Shown: positions 8,716-17,632, counted from the stretch's first letter. The stretch is DNA of 64,000 bases from Bacillota bacterium (GCA_023460085.1 JAEWRI010000023.1:124001-188000); one strand, 5' to 3'. Made by a program: numbers and translations. Notes: generated by a model from the letters alone, not told the origin.

Positions 8716-10038
8716 TCAGCTGCCCGACGTCTGTTTGGAGAGGCGCGTGTCGGGCGTCTTCACCTTGGTCAGCAGCACGAAGCCCACGATGAACAGCGGA
8801 ATGACGGCGAGCACCGAGAAGCGCACGTTGTCGGTGAACAGCGCCACCAGCGACATGAGCAGCGGGCCGAGGATGGAGGCAAACTTCTCGAAGATGCCGA
8901 AGAAACCGAAGAATTCGCCCGACTGCTCCTTGGGGATCATGTGCGCGAACAGCGAACGCGACATGGCCTGTATGCCGCCTTGCACCGTACCCACCAGCGC
9001 GGCCAGCACGAGGAAGTTCCAGTCCGCGAACATGAACGTACCCAGCACGGAGATGAGGGTGTACGCCACGATGCAGATGTAAATGGTGTTTTTCGCGCCC
9101 TTCTTCTGCCCTATCCAGCCGAACAGGAAGGACATGGGCCACGCCACAATCTGCGTAATCAGAAGCCCCAGCGCCATTACCATCGTCATGTCCAGCATGC
9201 CGCCCGTGAGATCTGCGAGGTGGTTGGTCAGCGCCAGATCCGGGTCGCTCGCGAACACGGTGGCCATGCGGATAATCGTCCCCACGCCGTCGATATAGAA
9301 GAAATACGCGATGAGGTATTTGAACAGCTCCTTGTGCTGGCGGATTTGCCGCAGCGTTTTGGCCAGCTGCTTGAGCCCCTCTTTCACGGCCTTGCCCGCG
9401 GGCAGCTTCACCGCTTCGTCCAGCCCCGGCTCCTGAATATGGCGGAACATGGGCAAAGAGAACAGCACCCACCAGACGGACACGGATACGAAGGACAGCC
9501 GGATGCCGAGGTTGGTCGGATCTCCTTCGCCAAATATGCTGCCCGGATTCATGATCATCACCATGTTGAGCACCAGCAGTATGCCGCCGCCGATATAGCC
9601 CCACGCGTAGCCCGCGGCGGAAACCTTATCCATGCGGTCCCGCGATACGATATGCGGCAGAAAGGCGTCATAGAATACCAGCGAGCCGATGAAGCCGATG
9701 TTGGCAACCACGAATATCACGCTTAAGAACAGCGTATCCCCCGGCTGCGGAAAGAAGAACAGCGCGGTGGACGCGCAGCCCACAAACATGAAAAACGCCC
9801 AGAACTTCTTCTTGGTGCGGGCGCTGTCGGATATCGCGCCCAGCACGGGCGACAGCACCGCGATGATGAGCATCGCCACGGTGGTAATAATGCCCCATAC
9901 CGCGGTGGCGCTGCTGGTTCCTTTGTAGATCACCTGAGAAAAATAGGCGGGCAGCACGGCGGCCAGTATCGTCGTCGCAAACGCGGAGTTGCCGAAGTCG
10001 TAAAGACACCACGCGCGGATCTGTTTGGGCTCGTTCAT
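8716..10038 (-). CDS. MFS transporter, UMF1 (Atg22-like) family
   Basis: A 440-residue permease with about twelve membrane segments. The opening WCLYDFGNSAFATTILAAVLP is the signature of the UMF1 branch of the major facilitator superfamily, related to yeast Atg22, a vacuolar amino-acid exporter. The loop GAISDSARTKKKFW after the third segment is the MFS cytoplasmic motif. The bacterial substrates are unknown. It is a single-gene unit. About 210 bases separate it from the divergent GNAT-like gene; this interval contains AT-rich promoter-like DNA on both strands but no other gene. Confidence 0.88.
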   Translation of the reverse strand: MNEPKQIRAWCLYDFGNSAFATTILAAVLPAYFSQVIYKGTSSATAVWGIITTVAMLIIAVLSPVLGAISDSARTKKKFWAFFMFVGCASTALFFFPQPGDTLFLSVIFVVANIGFIGSLVFYDAFLPHIVSRDRMDKVSAAGYAWGYIGGGILLVLNMVMIMNPGSIFGEGDPTNLGIRLSFVSVSVWWVLFSLPMFRHIQEPGLDEAVKLPAGKAVKEGLKQLAKTLRQIRQHKELFKYLIAYFFYIDGVGTIIRMATVFASDPDLALTNHLADLTGGMLDMTMVMALGLLITQIVAWPMSFLFGWIGQKKGAKNTIYICIVAYTLISVLGTFMFADWNFLVLAALVGTVQGGIQAMSRSLFAHMIPKEQSGEFFGFFGIFEKFASILGPLLMSLVALFTDNVRFSVLAVIPLFIVGFVLLTKVKTPDTRLSKQTSGS

Positions 10039-10250
10039 GAGAGCGCCTCCTTAATTATTCTGCTAAGAATTTCGATTGCCGGTGCAAAAACCCTTTGCCG
10101 CTTGTGTTAAGTTCACGTTAATCCGCAAAATCGCGCGTTTTTTCTGGTTTCGCGTATGTTTTGCTGTTGCGCTCGACATAAAATATGATTATGATAAATG
10201 TAATTGCGATGAGTCCGACTCATGATTTGGCGTTAAAGGAGCGAGATCAT

Positions 10251-11390
10251 ATGTACGAGGTCAAAACGCTGAAAAAAAAGTCCCGGCATCTGAAGAAGTT
10301 CATCAAGCTGGAGTTCAAGCTCTACAAGGGCGACGATCACTGGGTGGCGCCTCTCAAGGGCGACATTAAAAAGACGCTCAAGGGCAAGGGCAACCCGCTT
10401 TTTGAAAACGGCGATCAGGCATTCTTCATGGTGTACAAGGGCAAAAAGCCCGTGGGGCGCGTGCTGGTGGGCATCGACGAAGAATTAAACCGTGTCCGCG
10501 GCTTCAGGCAGGGCTTCTTCTCCATGTTCGAGTGCATCGACGACGAGGAGGCGGCCCGCGCGCTGCTGGATACCTCTCTGAAGTGGCTCGAGGAAAAAGG
10601 CATGAATACCGTTATCGGCCCGCTTTCCCCTTCCAACGGCGACGACCGCAAGGGCTTCGTGGTGATGGGCGAAGGACAGCCGGTGCTTTTAAACGCATAC
10701 ACGAAAAACTATTACCCCAAGCTCGTGGAGGAATACGGTTTTTCCAAAAACGACGACCACTTCGCGTACCTGTTCAACCCGGACGATTTCGATTTGGAGC
10801 GCCATCGTGCGGCGGTGGAGTACGCCAAAAAGAAGGGCGGCTTCCGCGTCGACAAGCTGAACGCCAAGGATATCGAAAACGAGGCGAAGGACATCAAGCG
10901 CATACTCGACAACAGCGTGCCGGAGGAGTGGGATTACCTCGTGACGCCGTCTCTGGAGGCGGTGGTGGACGAATTCAAGGGCCTGCTGCCCTTCTACGAC
11001 GGCCATTACTGCTACATCGCGCGCAAGGGTGACATCCCCATCGGCTTCGTCGTGGCGCTGCCCGACTACAATCAGGTATTGAAGCACATGAAGGGCAAGC
11101 TGATGCCTGTGGGCTGGGCGAAGTTCCTGTGGTACAAGCGCAAAATCAACGGTGCGCGTGCGCTGGTGCAGATGGTAGACAGAAATTATCAGAATATGGG
11201 CGTCAACTACGCCATGTATTTCGAAGCGTACAAGGACTGGCAGGAAACCAAGCTGGACTTTATCGAAGCGTCGTGCATCGACGAGACGAATCTGCAGTCC
11301 CGCCTCAGCGTGGAGAAGGCGGGCGGCAGGCATTACCGTACGTACCGCACCTACCGTTACGACCTCAAAAAGGAAGAGCAGAAAGGCTGA
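10251..11390 (+). CDS. GNAT-like N-acetyltransferase domain protein, about 379 residues
   Basis: The protein starts MYEVKTLKKKSRHLKKFIKL at the ATG at 10251, set by AAAGGAG at 10236-10242; an upstream in-frame start lacks a ribosome site. It belongs to a family of about 380 residues in Bacteroidetes and Clostridia (YghO-like) whose C-terminal half is GNAT-like: YIARKGDIPIGFVVALPDYN, then GVNYAMYFEAYKDWQETKLDFIEASCIDETN. The N-terminal half has the typical W-V-P/A-P-L-K segment and a GPLSPSNGDDRKGFVV block. The acceptor substrate is not known. The gene is transcribed alone and closed by a clear terminator. Confidence 0.75.
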   Translation: MYEVKTLKKKSRHLKKFIKLEFKLYKGDDHWVAPLKGDIKKTLKGKGNPLFENGDQAFFMVYKGKKPVGRVLVGIDEELNRVRGFRQGFFSMFECIDDEEAARALLDTSLKWLEEKGMNTVIGPLSPSNGDDRKGFVVMGEGQPVLLNAYTKNYYPKLVEEYGFSKNDDHFAYLFNPDDFDLERHRAAVEYAKKKGGFRVDKLNAKDIENEAKDIKRILDNSVPEEWDYLVTPSLEAVVDEFKGLLPFYDGHYCYIARKGDIPIGFVVALPDYNQVLKHMKGKLMPVGWAKFLWYKRKINGARALVQMVDRNYQNMGVNYAMYFEAYKDWQETKLDFIEASCIDETNLQSRLSVEKAGGRHYRTYRTYRYDLKKEEQKG

Positions 11391-11414
11391 ACAGCCGGTT
11401 ACCCTGAAACGAAA

Positions 11415-11450
11415 AGCCTGCGCGGAAGCAATTCGGCGCAGGCTGTTTTT
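11415..11450 (+). terminator. Rho-independent terminator after the GNAT-like gene
   Basis: AGCCTGCGC (11415-11423) pairs with GCGCAGGCT (11436-11444), then GTTTTTG. Confidence 0.85.
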
Positions 11451-11487
11451 GTATCCTTATATTCGCGGGCGCGGGTGAGCCACTCTG

Positions 11488-12183
11488 TTACAGCGGATCG
11501 CTCTTGATCTTTGCAAACCGCCTCGGATACTTCTTCGGCGCGGGCTCCCGCTTTTCAATCAGCAGCAGCGCGCCCGGGCCGATGGGAATCGTCGCTTTTT
11601 GCGCACAGCCCAATTCGCCCAGCGCGTGCTTCGCGTCGGACAGCTCCTGCGCGTATCCCTCGCCCTTCCACGCGGCCAGCGTGCCGCCTGTGCGCAGCAG
11701 CGGCGCGCACAGTTCTAACAGCGTTCGCAGCGGCGCGACGGCGCGCGACAGCGCCACATCGAAGCTTTCCCGCATTTCCCCGCGCGCCAGCTCCTCCGCG
11801 CGGCCGCAGACCACTTCCGCCTCCACGCCCATGGCCTCCAACGCGGAGCGCACAAAGTCTGTCTTCTTTCCCGCCGCGTCCAGCAGCGTCAGGCGGATAT
11901 CGGGACGCAGCAGCTTTACAGGGACGCCCGGAAAGCCCGCGCCGGTGCCTACGTCGATAACGCGGCAGCCCGGCGGCAGCTCCATCGCGGATGTCAGCTT
12001 CAACGCATCGGCAAAGTGCTGCTGCGCCGCCTGCGCCTCGTCCGTGATGCGCGTTAGATTCAGGCGCTCATTGGCTTCCACCACCGCGTCGAAATACGCG
12101 CGGCACCGCGTCGGCAGCTCCTCTTCGTATGGTATCCCCGCCTGTGTCAGCGCGGCCCGCAAAGTCTCCTCGAAAAGACCCAT
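11488..12183 (-). CDS. rsmG: 16S rRNA (guanine-527-N7)-methyltransferase RsmG (GidB)
   Basis: A 231-residue SAM-dependent methyltransferase. The SAM-binding loop is VIDVGTGAGFPGVPV, the class pattern for RsmG. ERLNLTRI near the N-terminus and DVALSRAVAPL in the middle are also family marks, and the protein ends with KYPRRFAKIKSDPL, close to the usual RKYPRKPGTPNK-type tail. RsmG makes m7G527 in 16S rRNA, and its loss gives low-level streptomycin resistance. The chosen ATG at 12183 overlaps the ispE stop by one base (TAATG), indicating coupling. It is unusual to find it with ispE instead of mnmG. Confidence 0.95.
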   Translation of the reverse strand: MGLFEETLRAALTQAGIPYEEELPTRCRAYFDAVVEANERLNLTRITDEAQAAQQHFADALKLTSAMELPPGCRVIDVGTGAGFPGVPVKLLRPDIRLTLLDAAGKKTDFVRSALEAMGVEAEVVCGRAEELARGEMRESFDVALSRAVAPLRTLLELCAPLLRTGGTLAAWKGEGYAQELSDAKHALGELGCAQKATIPIGPGALLLIEKREPAPKKYPRRFAKIKSDPL

Positions 12184-13043
12184 TACACTTCCTCCATGAA
12201 TTCCACGCCCGTGCTCACCGGGCTGTGTACGCCGCAATGGGCATAGTCGCCCTCGATGCGCTCCGCAACGCCGCGGGCTTCCTCCGGCGTCTCAAACGGC
12301 GCGAATACCGCGCTGCCGGAGCCCGTCATCAGCGCCTTGGGCGCACCCGCCTTGCGCAGCGCGCCGATGGCCTGCAGGATTTGCGGCGCCAAGGCCAGCG
12401 CGGGCAGCCCCAGCGCGTTGTCCGCGCAGCGCAGAAACAGCGCCATTTCCCCCTTCAGCAGCGCGTACTCCACCGTGTCGATGCTGACGTGCTCCGAAGC
12501 GCCGAAGTGCGCGAACGCCTCGGCGGTAGATACGCCCTGCCAGGGCTTCAGTACAATGTAGTGAAACGGCTTTGTGGGGTACAGCGGCGTCAGCAGATCG
12601 CCGATACCGCGCGCGCGCGCCATGCCCCCCGTCAGCGCAAACGGCACGTCGGCGCCTACGCGGCGGCCCAGCATGCGCAGCGCGCCCGCGCTGAGCTCTT
12701 CGCCGTACAGGCGGCAAAGCCCCAAAAGCACCGCGGCCGCGTCGGCGCTCGCGCCGCCCAGCCCCGACATCGCGGGGATATGTTTCAGAATATCGATATC
12801 CGCGCCGCCCTCAATGCCGGTGTGCGAGAAGAACGCCTCGGCGGCGGCACAGGCGGTGTTGCGCCGTGCGTCAATGCCGTCCGTATCAAAACGCACGCGG
12901 ATGGCGTCGGCCTTTTTGAGCATTACGATGTCGTAAAGGTCGATGCTCTGCATGATGCTGTCCAGCTCGTGGTAGCCGTCCGGGCGCAGCCCGCGAACGT
13001 CGAGCGAAAGGTTGAGTTTGGCGTATGCCTTAAGGCGGATCAC
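12183..13043 (-). CDS. ispE: 4-diphosphocytidyl-2-C-methyl-D-erythritol kinase
   Basis: A 286-residue GHMP kinase. The substrate segment AYAKLNLSLDVRGLRPDGYHELDSIMQ and the phosphate loop PAMSGLGGASADAAAVLLGL identify IspE. It phosphorylates the 2-hydroxyl of CDP-methylerythritol in the non-mevalonate isoprenoid pathway, acting between IspD and IspF, which are encoded as a fusion at 28.7 kb. The start is a GTG at 13043 that overlaps the upstream gene's TGA by four bases. rsmG follows with a one-base overlap, so the three genes form one tightly coupled operon. Confidence 0.95.
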   Translation of the reverse strand: MIRLKAYAKLNLSLDVRGLRPDGYHELDSIMQSIDLYDIVMLKKADAIRVRFDTDGIDARRNTACAAAEAFFSHTGIEGGADIDILKHIPAMSGLGGASADAAAVLLGLCRLYGEELSAGALRMLGRRVGADVPFALTGGMARARGIGDLLTPLYPTKPFHYIVLKPWQGVSTAEAFAHFGASEHVSIDTVEYALLKGEMALFLRCADNALGLPALALAPQILQAIGALRKAGAPKALMTGSGSAVFAPFETPEEARGVAERIEGDYAHCGVHSPVSTGVEFMEEV

Positions 13044-13918
13044 GGCAGACCTCCCGAAAGCGTTTCGACGGCCCAGCGCGCATGCGTGCGCACCGGCTCC
13101 TCGGCGGTTTGCGCCAGCAGCCGCAGCTGCGGCAGCACGGCGTCAGCGCCCTTCGCCGCGGCGTAGAGCGCCGCCTGCGATTTCATACGCCCCGGCCGCA
13201 CAAAGTTGCTGCCCGCCAGCGCGCGCACCTCCTCCGTGGCTCTGCCCGAAAGCAGGTCCTCCAGGGCGAAAAGACGCGCCGGACTTCTGCCGGGCGGGTT
13301 CAGCGGACAGGCGCTCTGGCAGCGCTCGCAGCCGAGTATCTGATAGACGCTGCCGCGCAGCGCCTCCGGCACCTCGCCGTTGATGTGCTTGCGTAGGCAG
13401 CGGGGAATGTCCTTCGTGGCGGCGGAGGGGCAGGCCGCGGCGCACGCGCCGCAGTGCGTGCAGCGGTTCTCCGCGGGAGCGTATGTTTCCGGCGCGAACG
13501 CGTCGGTCAGCAGCGGTTGAATGGCGACATACGAGCCCAGCCGCTCGTGATAGTAAAAGCCGTTGTCACCGATGAAGCCGCCGGTGCGCAGTGCCGCGGC
13601 ACGTGCGGGCAGCTCCGCTTCGTGCAGGGCGGAAGCGCCCCGCTCCTTCAGCCACGCGGACAGCGCCTTCGCGGCATGATAACCCGTATTGGAAGCGATA
13701 TAATACGCGGACAGCGGCATGAACCCCTCGGGCGCAGCCTCCTCCGCGGGCAGGTACGCGGTGAAAAGGACGACCATGCAGGTTGCGCCGGGCAGCTGCC
13801 GGGCAAGCTCTACCCGTTCCGCTTCGCGAAATGCCAGCTCTCCCCGTGCGTCCGCAAAGCGCACGTCCGAAACCCCCATCTCCAGCGCGCGCGATACGAG
13901 CTCTTCCTTTGTAATCAT
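13040..13918 (-). CDS. Two-cluster 4Fe-4S protein related to epoxyqueuosine reductase QueG
   Basis: A 292-residue protein with two ferredoxin-type clusters near residues 160-220: C-x-x-C-x-x-C-x(3)-C-P (CTHCGACAAACPSAA) and C-x-x-C-Q-x-x-C-P (CERCQSACPLN), the arrangement of QueG. QueG uses cobalamin and the clusters to reduce epoxyqueuosine to queuosine in tRNA. This protein is shorter than typical QueG (about 370-390), and its N-terminal region is only loosely similar, so it may be a QueG-like reductase with another substrate. The ATG at 13918 is preferred to a TTG 18 bases earlier. It heads the ispE-rsmG operon. Confidence 0.65.
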   Translation of the reverse strand: MITKEELVSRALEMGVSDVRFADARGELAFREAERVELARQLPGATCMVVLFTAYLPAEEAAPEGFMPLSAYYIASNTGYHAAKALSAWLKERGASALHEAELPARAAALRTGGFIGDNGFYYHERLGSYVAIQPLLTDAFAPETYAPAENRCTHCGACAAACPSAATKDIPRCLRKHINGEVPEALRGSVYQILGCERCQSACPLNPPGRSPARLFALEDLLSGRATEEVRALAGSNFVRPGRMKSQAALYAAAKGADAVLPQLRLLAQTAEEPVRTHARWAVETLSGGLP

Positions 13919-14031
13919 CTTAAAATTATTGCACAAACGTGACGAAATAACAACGTTAGGATGAAAAAGGTTGCACGCCTCCCAGCCCTGATATATAATT
14001 GGTGCAGCTAAAACAAGGAAAAGGATGCGCT

Positions 14032-14457
14032 ATGAAAAGATTTTTGCTGCTTCTGCCTTTATGCCTCGCGCTGCTGCTGAGCGCGTGCGCCGAAGCGCAG
14101 GAGGTTGAAACCGCTATCGGCAAGTGCACTGTCAGCCAGGATTTCGTTGCCAGCATCGAAGCCAATTCGGGCGAGACGATTACCGCCGACGCGGGCAACA
14201 TACTGCTCGTCATCACGCTGAAGCCCGCCGAGGGCGTCGTGATGGACCTCGACAAAGCCGACGACTATTTTCTTTCCGGCACCAAGGTAAACCTCGCCGG
14301 GCAGTCGTACGATTTGACGGGCATCGCCTACGAGCGCAACAACGCGGGTGATACGGTCATCAAATGCCGCCTCATCTTCGAAGTGAAGGACAACAACTAC
14401 GCTGACGCGGCGGAAAAGCCCCAGCCGGAGCTGGTTCTGCCCTCCGCCGCAGCCTGA
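14032..14457 (+). CDS. Small lipoprotein with DUF4352-like beta domain
   Basis: A 141-residue exported lipoprotein. The start MKRFLLLLPLCLALLLSACA gives a charged N-terminus, a hydrophobic core and the lipobox LLSAC with the acylated cysteine at about residue 18. The rest is a beta-rich domain (ILLVITLKPAEGVVMDL, KVNLAGQSYDLTGIAYERN, TVIKCRLIFEV) similar to telokin-like DUF4352 domains. These are often found on Gram-positive surface lipoproteins of unknown role. The start is set by AAGGAAAAGG, and an in-frame start 33 bases upstream is rejected. It is a lone gene, divergent from the QueG-like operon. Confidence 0.75.
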   Translation: MKRFLLLLPLCLALLLSACAEAQEVETAIGKCTVSQDFVASIEANSGETITADAGNILLVITLKPAEGVVMDLDKADDYFLSGTKVNLAGQSYDLTGIAYERNNAGDTVIKCRLIFEVKDNNYADAAEKPQPELVLPSAAA

Positions 14458-14664
14458 CCGTCCGTCCGGTTGCATAACCGCGGCCCGGGGTTGTTTGCGC
14501 GTACCCGCGCAGGCAGCCTTTTTTATTTCCTCCGGCTTTGCACCGCAGAAAATGACGCCGCCGCGCTGCGCCGTGCCCCGTGAACGGTATGTAAACATTG
14601 CGGCAGCGGGATTGCCACCTTCACCGCAAACCATATACAATGGGACAAGTACACAAAAGGCGGT

Positions 14665-15129
14665 ATGCGGTTGATTTCGTTTTGGAGCTATCTGATGGTT
14701 TTCGCGCTGTCCATGACGCCCGTTATCGAGCTGAAGGGGGCGATTCCCGCGGGAATTGCGCTGGGCATCCCGGAATGGCAATGTTTCGTGCTGGCGGTTC
14801 TGGGCTCCGTCGCGCTCTCCCCGCTCATCATCCTGTTCACGCGGCGTGTGCTGAACTGGTGCGTAAACAGCAAAATCGCGCTGCTGCGCCGGTTCGGCAG
14901 CTGGCAGCACCGCCGCCTGCTGAGCAAGGGCGGACGCATCGAAAAATACCGCGTATGGTTCCTGTTTTTGTTTGTCGCCATACCGCTGCCCACCACGGGG
15001 GTATGGACAGGTTCCATGATTGCGGGGCTCTTTGATATTCGCTCCAAAACGGCAATTCCGGTGATATTTCTGGGAAATTGCGTTGCCGGGGCGTTGATTT
15101 GGCTGATTTGGGGCTTTGCTTCCGGCTGA
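14665..15129 (+). CDS. COG2426-type small membrane exporter (PF06695 family)
   Basis: A 154-residue membrane protein with four to five hydrophobic segments. The opening SMTPVIELKGAIPAGIALGIP and the segment FLFVAIPLPTTGVWTGSMIA carry the family motifs E-L-R/K-G-A-I-P and I-P-x-P-x-T-G-x-W-T-G, resembling the re-entrant proline motifs of DedA-like proteins. The family is labelled small multidrug export protein in databases, but the substrate evidence is weak. The gene is followed after about 30 bases by the SAM riboswitch of metK. The 207 bases before it hold only an imperfect hairpin with a T run near 14520. Confidence 0.82.
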   Translation: MRLISFWSYLMVFALSMTPVIELKGAIPAGIALGIPEWQCFVLAVLGSVALSPLIILFTRRVLNWCVNSKIALLRRFGSWQHRRLLSKGGRIEKYRVWFLFLFVAIPLPTTGVWTGSMIAGLFDIRSKTAIPVIFLGNCVAGALIWLIWGFASG

Positions 15130-15160
15130 ATTTTATGCTATGATTGGTAATGATAAAGAA

Positions 15161-15288
15161 CCCTTATCGAGAGTGGCGGAGGGACAGGCCCGATGAAGCC
15201 CGGCAACCGGACGCGAGTCAAGGTGCCAATTCCTGATAGATGAGGTGAAGAAGCTTTTTTCCGAGCCTCGCAAATGCGGGGTTTTTTA
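15161..15288 (+). promoter_or_regulatory. SAM-I riboswitch with terminator, controlling metK
   Basis: The leader contains the conserved SAM-I core: CTTATCGAGAG, then GGCGGAGGGAC, GGCCCGATGAAGCCCGGCAA and AAGGTGCCAATTCC, closing with GATAGATGAGG. A hairpin CCTCGC-AAAT-GCGGGG followed by TTTTTT (15265-15288) is the terminator. High S-adenosylmethionine should favour termination before the synthetase gene, feeding back on its own product. Confidence 0.95.
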
Positions 15289-15317
15289 TTTAGAAAACAA
15301 GAGGAGACTATGGAATC

Positions 15318-16448
15318 ATGAGAAGACTGTTTACTTCCGAATCGGTCACCGAGGGGCATCCGGATAAGCTTTGCGACCAGGTCAGCGATGCCGTGCTGGA
15401 CGCCATACTGACATGCGACAAAAAGGCGCGCGTGGCGTGCGAAACCGCGGTGTGCACGGGCCTCGTGCTGGTGATGGGCGAAATCACCACGGAATGCTAC
15501 GTGGACATTCCCAAAATCGTGCGTGAAACTGTGCGTGAAATCGGCTTTACGCGGGCCAAGTACGGCTTTGACGCGGATACCTGCGGCGTCATCACCAGCA
15601 TCAACGAGCAGTCGGGAGACATCGCCATGGGCGTGGGCAAGGCGGAGCAGGGCGCGGGAGACCAGGGCATGATGTTCGGCTTCGCGTGCCGCGAAACGCC
15701 GGAGCTGATGCCGCTGCCCATCACGCTGGCCCACCGGCTGACGAAGCGGCTGGCGGAGGTGCGCCGGGACGGCACGCTGCCCTATCTGCGTCCGGACGGC
15801 AAGGCGCAGGTCACGGTGGAATACGACGGCAGCACGCCGCTGCGCGTGGATACCGTGGTGGTTTCCACCCAGCACGCGGAGGATGTGACACAGGAGCAGA
15901 TTCGCGCCGACGTGCTGGAGCACGTGGTTCGCGCTGTGGTACCGGCAGAGATGCTGGACGCGGATACGAAATACTTTGTAAACCCCACCGGGCGGTTCGT
16001 CATCGGCGGCCCGGCGGGAGACTCCGGACTTACGGGGCGTAAAATCATCGTGGACACCTATGGCGGTTACGCACGGCACGGCGGCGGCGCTTTCTCCGGC
16101 AAGGACCCCAGCAAGGTGGACCGCAGCGCGGCCTACGCGGTGCGTCACCTCGCCAAGAACGCGGTGGCGGCAGGCCTCGCGGAGCGCTGCGAAATTGAGG
16201 TGGCGTACGCCATCGGCGTGGCAAAGCCCGTTTCGCTCTACGTGGACACCTTCGGCACCGGGGTCATGGACGACGACCGGCTCGCGCAGCGCCTGCTGGA
16301 ACGCTACGACCTGCGGCCCGCAGCCATCATCGAGCGGCTGGGCCTGTGCGCGCCGCTGTACAAACAGACAGCGGCCTACGGCCACTTCGGCAGGCCGGAG
16401 CTGGATTTGCCGTGGGAGCGGCTGGACGCGGCGGCAGCGCTGCAATAA
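15318..16448 (+). CDS. metK: S-adenosylmethionine synthetase
   Basis: A 376-residue enzyme making SAM from methionine and ATP. Family motifs are GHPDKLCDQVSDAVLDA near the N-terminus, GAGDQGMMFG near residue 115 and GGGAFSGKDPSKVDRSAAY near 255. The length is slightly under the usual 380-400. It sits directly behind the SAM-I riboswitch. GAGGAG at 15301-15306 precedes both the metK ATG at 15318 and an out-of-frame ATG at 15310 that reads only M-E-S and stops with a TGA overlapping the metK start, a possible coupling mini-ORF. A terminator at 16460 follows the gene. Confidence 0.97.
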   Translation: MRRLFTSESVTEGHPDKLCDQVSDAVLDAILTCDKKARVACETAVCTGLVLVMGEITTECYVDIPKIVRETVREIGFTRAKYGFDADTCGVITSINEQSGDIAMGVGKAEQGAGDQGMMFGFACRETPELMPLPITLAHRLTKRLAEVRRDGTLPYLRPDGKAQVTVEYDGSTPLRVDTVVVSTQHAEDVTQEQIRADVLEHVVRAVVPAEMLDADTKYFVNPTGRFVIGGPAGDSGLTGRKIIVDTYGGYARHGGGAFSGKDPSKVDRSAAYAVRHLAKNAVAAGLAERCEIEVAYAIGVAKPVSLYVDTFGTGVMDDDRLAQRLLERYDLRPAAIIERLGLCAPLYKQTAAYGHFGRPELDLPWERLDAAAALQ

Positions 16449-16459
16449 CGGAAGCAATA

Positions 16460-16490
16460 TGAAAGCAGGCACTCACCATGCCTGCTTTTT
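16460..16490 (+). terminator. Terminator of metK, first copy of a duplicated hairpin
   Basis: AGCAGGCA pairs with TGCCTGCT across a CTCACCA loop, followed by TTTTT. The same 31 bases recur exactly at 16676-16706. Confidence 0.8.
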
Positions 16491-16675
16491 GCTTGATGAC
16501 AACCCTTTCGCGAGGGCCTGCCCTCGCACACCTGCTTCTTTTCTCGAAGTAAAGAAGGAAAAGACACGTGGGAAATACCTTTTAAAGGCATCTCCCTGAT
16601 GGGATTCTTAAGGGATGTATCCCTTAAGCGGTGGTTTGGAGGCAGAGCCTCCAAGAGATACCTTTGTCAGCAGTC
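16491..16675. other. Intergenic stretch of small inverted repeats
   Basis: No gene is seen. It holds several hairpins: GCGAGGGC with GCCCTCGC near 16511-16528, CTTAAGGGAT with ATCCCTTAAG near 16608-16629, and GGAGGC with GCCTCC near 16638-16652. They look like decayed intergenic elements rather than terminators, since no T run follows. Confidence 0.5.
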
Positions 16676-16706
16676 TGAAAGCAGGCACTCACCATGCCTG
16701 CTTTTT
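16676..16706 (+). repeat. Second exact copy of the 31-base metK terminator hairpin
   Basis: Identical to 16460-16490 over 31 bases including the T run, 216 bases downstream. It may act as a second terminator or mark the edge of an inserted segment. Confidence 0.8.
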
Positions 16707-16716
16707 CCGTTCCCGG

Positions 16717-16763
16717 GGGTATATATCAATTACCGATACCTATCGATACCTATCGATACCCGC
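16717..16763 (+). repeat. GATAC-type interspersed repeat, copy A
   Basis: GGGTATATATCAATTACC followed by three tandem decamers of the form CGATACCTAT. The same element occurs five more times between 17.6 and 18.5 kb. Confidence 0.75.
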
Positions 16764-16818
16764 ACAGAAAAACCCGGCTCTCCTGCGTGGGCATGCCGCG
16801 CTCAGGCGGCCCCTACTC

Positions 16819-17544
16819 TCACACCAGATACTTCTGACGCAAGGCCTGCCTTGACTTCTCCGTCATGCCGAGAACCTCGCGGAGGTAGGCGTCCGCACCG
16901 CCGTATGTTTCCGTCAGCGCGCCGAGGTACGCGTCGATGTACTCCTCGCGCACGGTGAACATGAAATCCAGCCGGGGCGTGTTCTCCGGCAGCCCCGACT
17001 GTCCGAGCATGCGGGCCTTCAGCAGGGCCATACCCTGCGCGTCAATCCGCAGATATTCCTCCTTCACCGCGTCGAAGCCGAAGCCCAGCGCCATCATCAG
17101 TATCGCGCTGAATATGCCGGTGCGGTCCTTGCCCGCGGCGCAATGGTACAGAAACGCTTCCGTCTCCTGCGCGAGTATGGCTTCCACCGCCGGTTTATAG
17201 CGGCCCGCCTCGCCTGCCATGGCGCTGTACATCTGTATCATCAGCGCGATGCCCTTCTCCGGGTTCCGCAGCACCTCGCCTGCTGCGTAGGGTGAGGCTT
17301 CCTCCAGCACGTTCACATGCAGCGTAGAGAACAGGGAGACGGGCAGCGGCGGTATGCGCTCAACCTCCTCCGCGCTGCGAAAGTCGTAGATATACCGCAC
17401 GCCGTATTCCGTCAGCGTCTGAATGTCCCGCTGCGACGCATGGGTGACCTCGCCGCTGCGCAGTATGGTGTTTTCCCTGATTTGTGTTCCGTCTTTGGTT
17501 TTCAGCCCGTTGGCCAGCGGGCGAAAGTTGATGATACTGTCCAT
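16819..17544 (-). CDS. Tyrosine-specific protein phosphatase (Y_phosphatase3 family)
   Basis: A 241-residue phosphatase. The P-loop HCAAGKDRTG at residues 134-143 supplies the catalytic cysteine (135) and arginine (141) of the C-x(5)-R phosphatases, and the N-terminal FRPLANGLKT...LRSGEV block is typical of this bacterial family. Its members act on phosphotyrosine or phosphoinositides, and some are secreted effectors, but no signal peptide is present here. The gene stands alone inside the repeat-rich region, with interspersed repeats on both sides. Confidence 0.88.
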   Translation of the reverse strand: MDSIINFRPLANGLKTKDGTQIRENTILRSGEVTHASQRDIQTLTEYGVRYIYDFRSAEEVERIPPLPVSLFSTLHVNVLEEASPYAAGEVLRNPEKGIALMIQMYSAMAGEAGRYKPAVEAILAQETEAFLYHCAAGKDRTGIFSAILMMALGFGFDAVKEEYLRIDAQGMALLKARMLGQSGLPENTPRLDFMFTVREEYIDAYLGALTETYGGADAYLREVLGMTEKSRQALRQKYLV

Positions 17545-17632
17545 GAGCGCCTCCGATGGTTGTATGGTATCATCATACCGCTTTTCGGCCCGGTAAGCAT
17601 CAACGGATTGTTATTTTTGCGGTACGCGCCCG

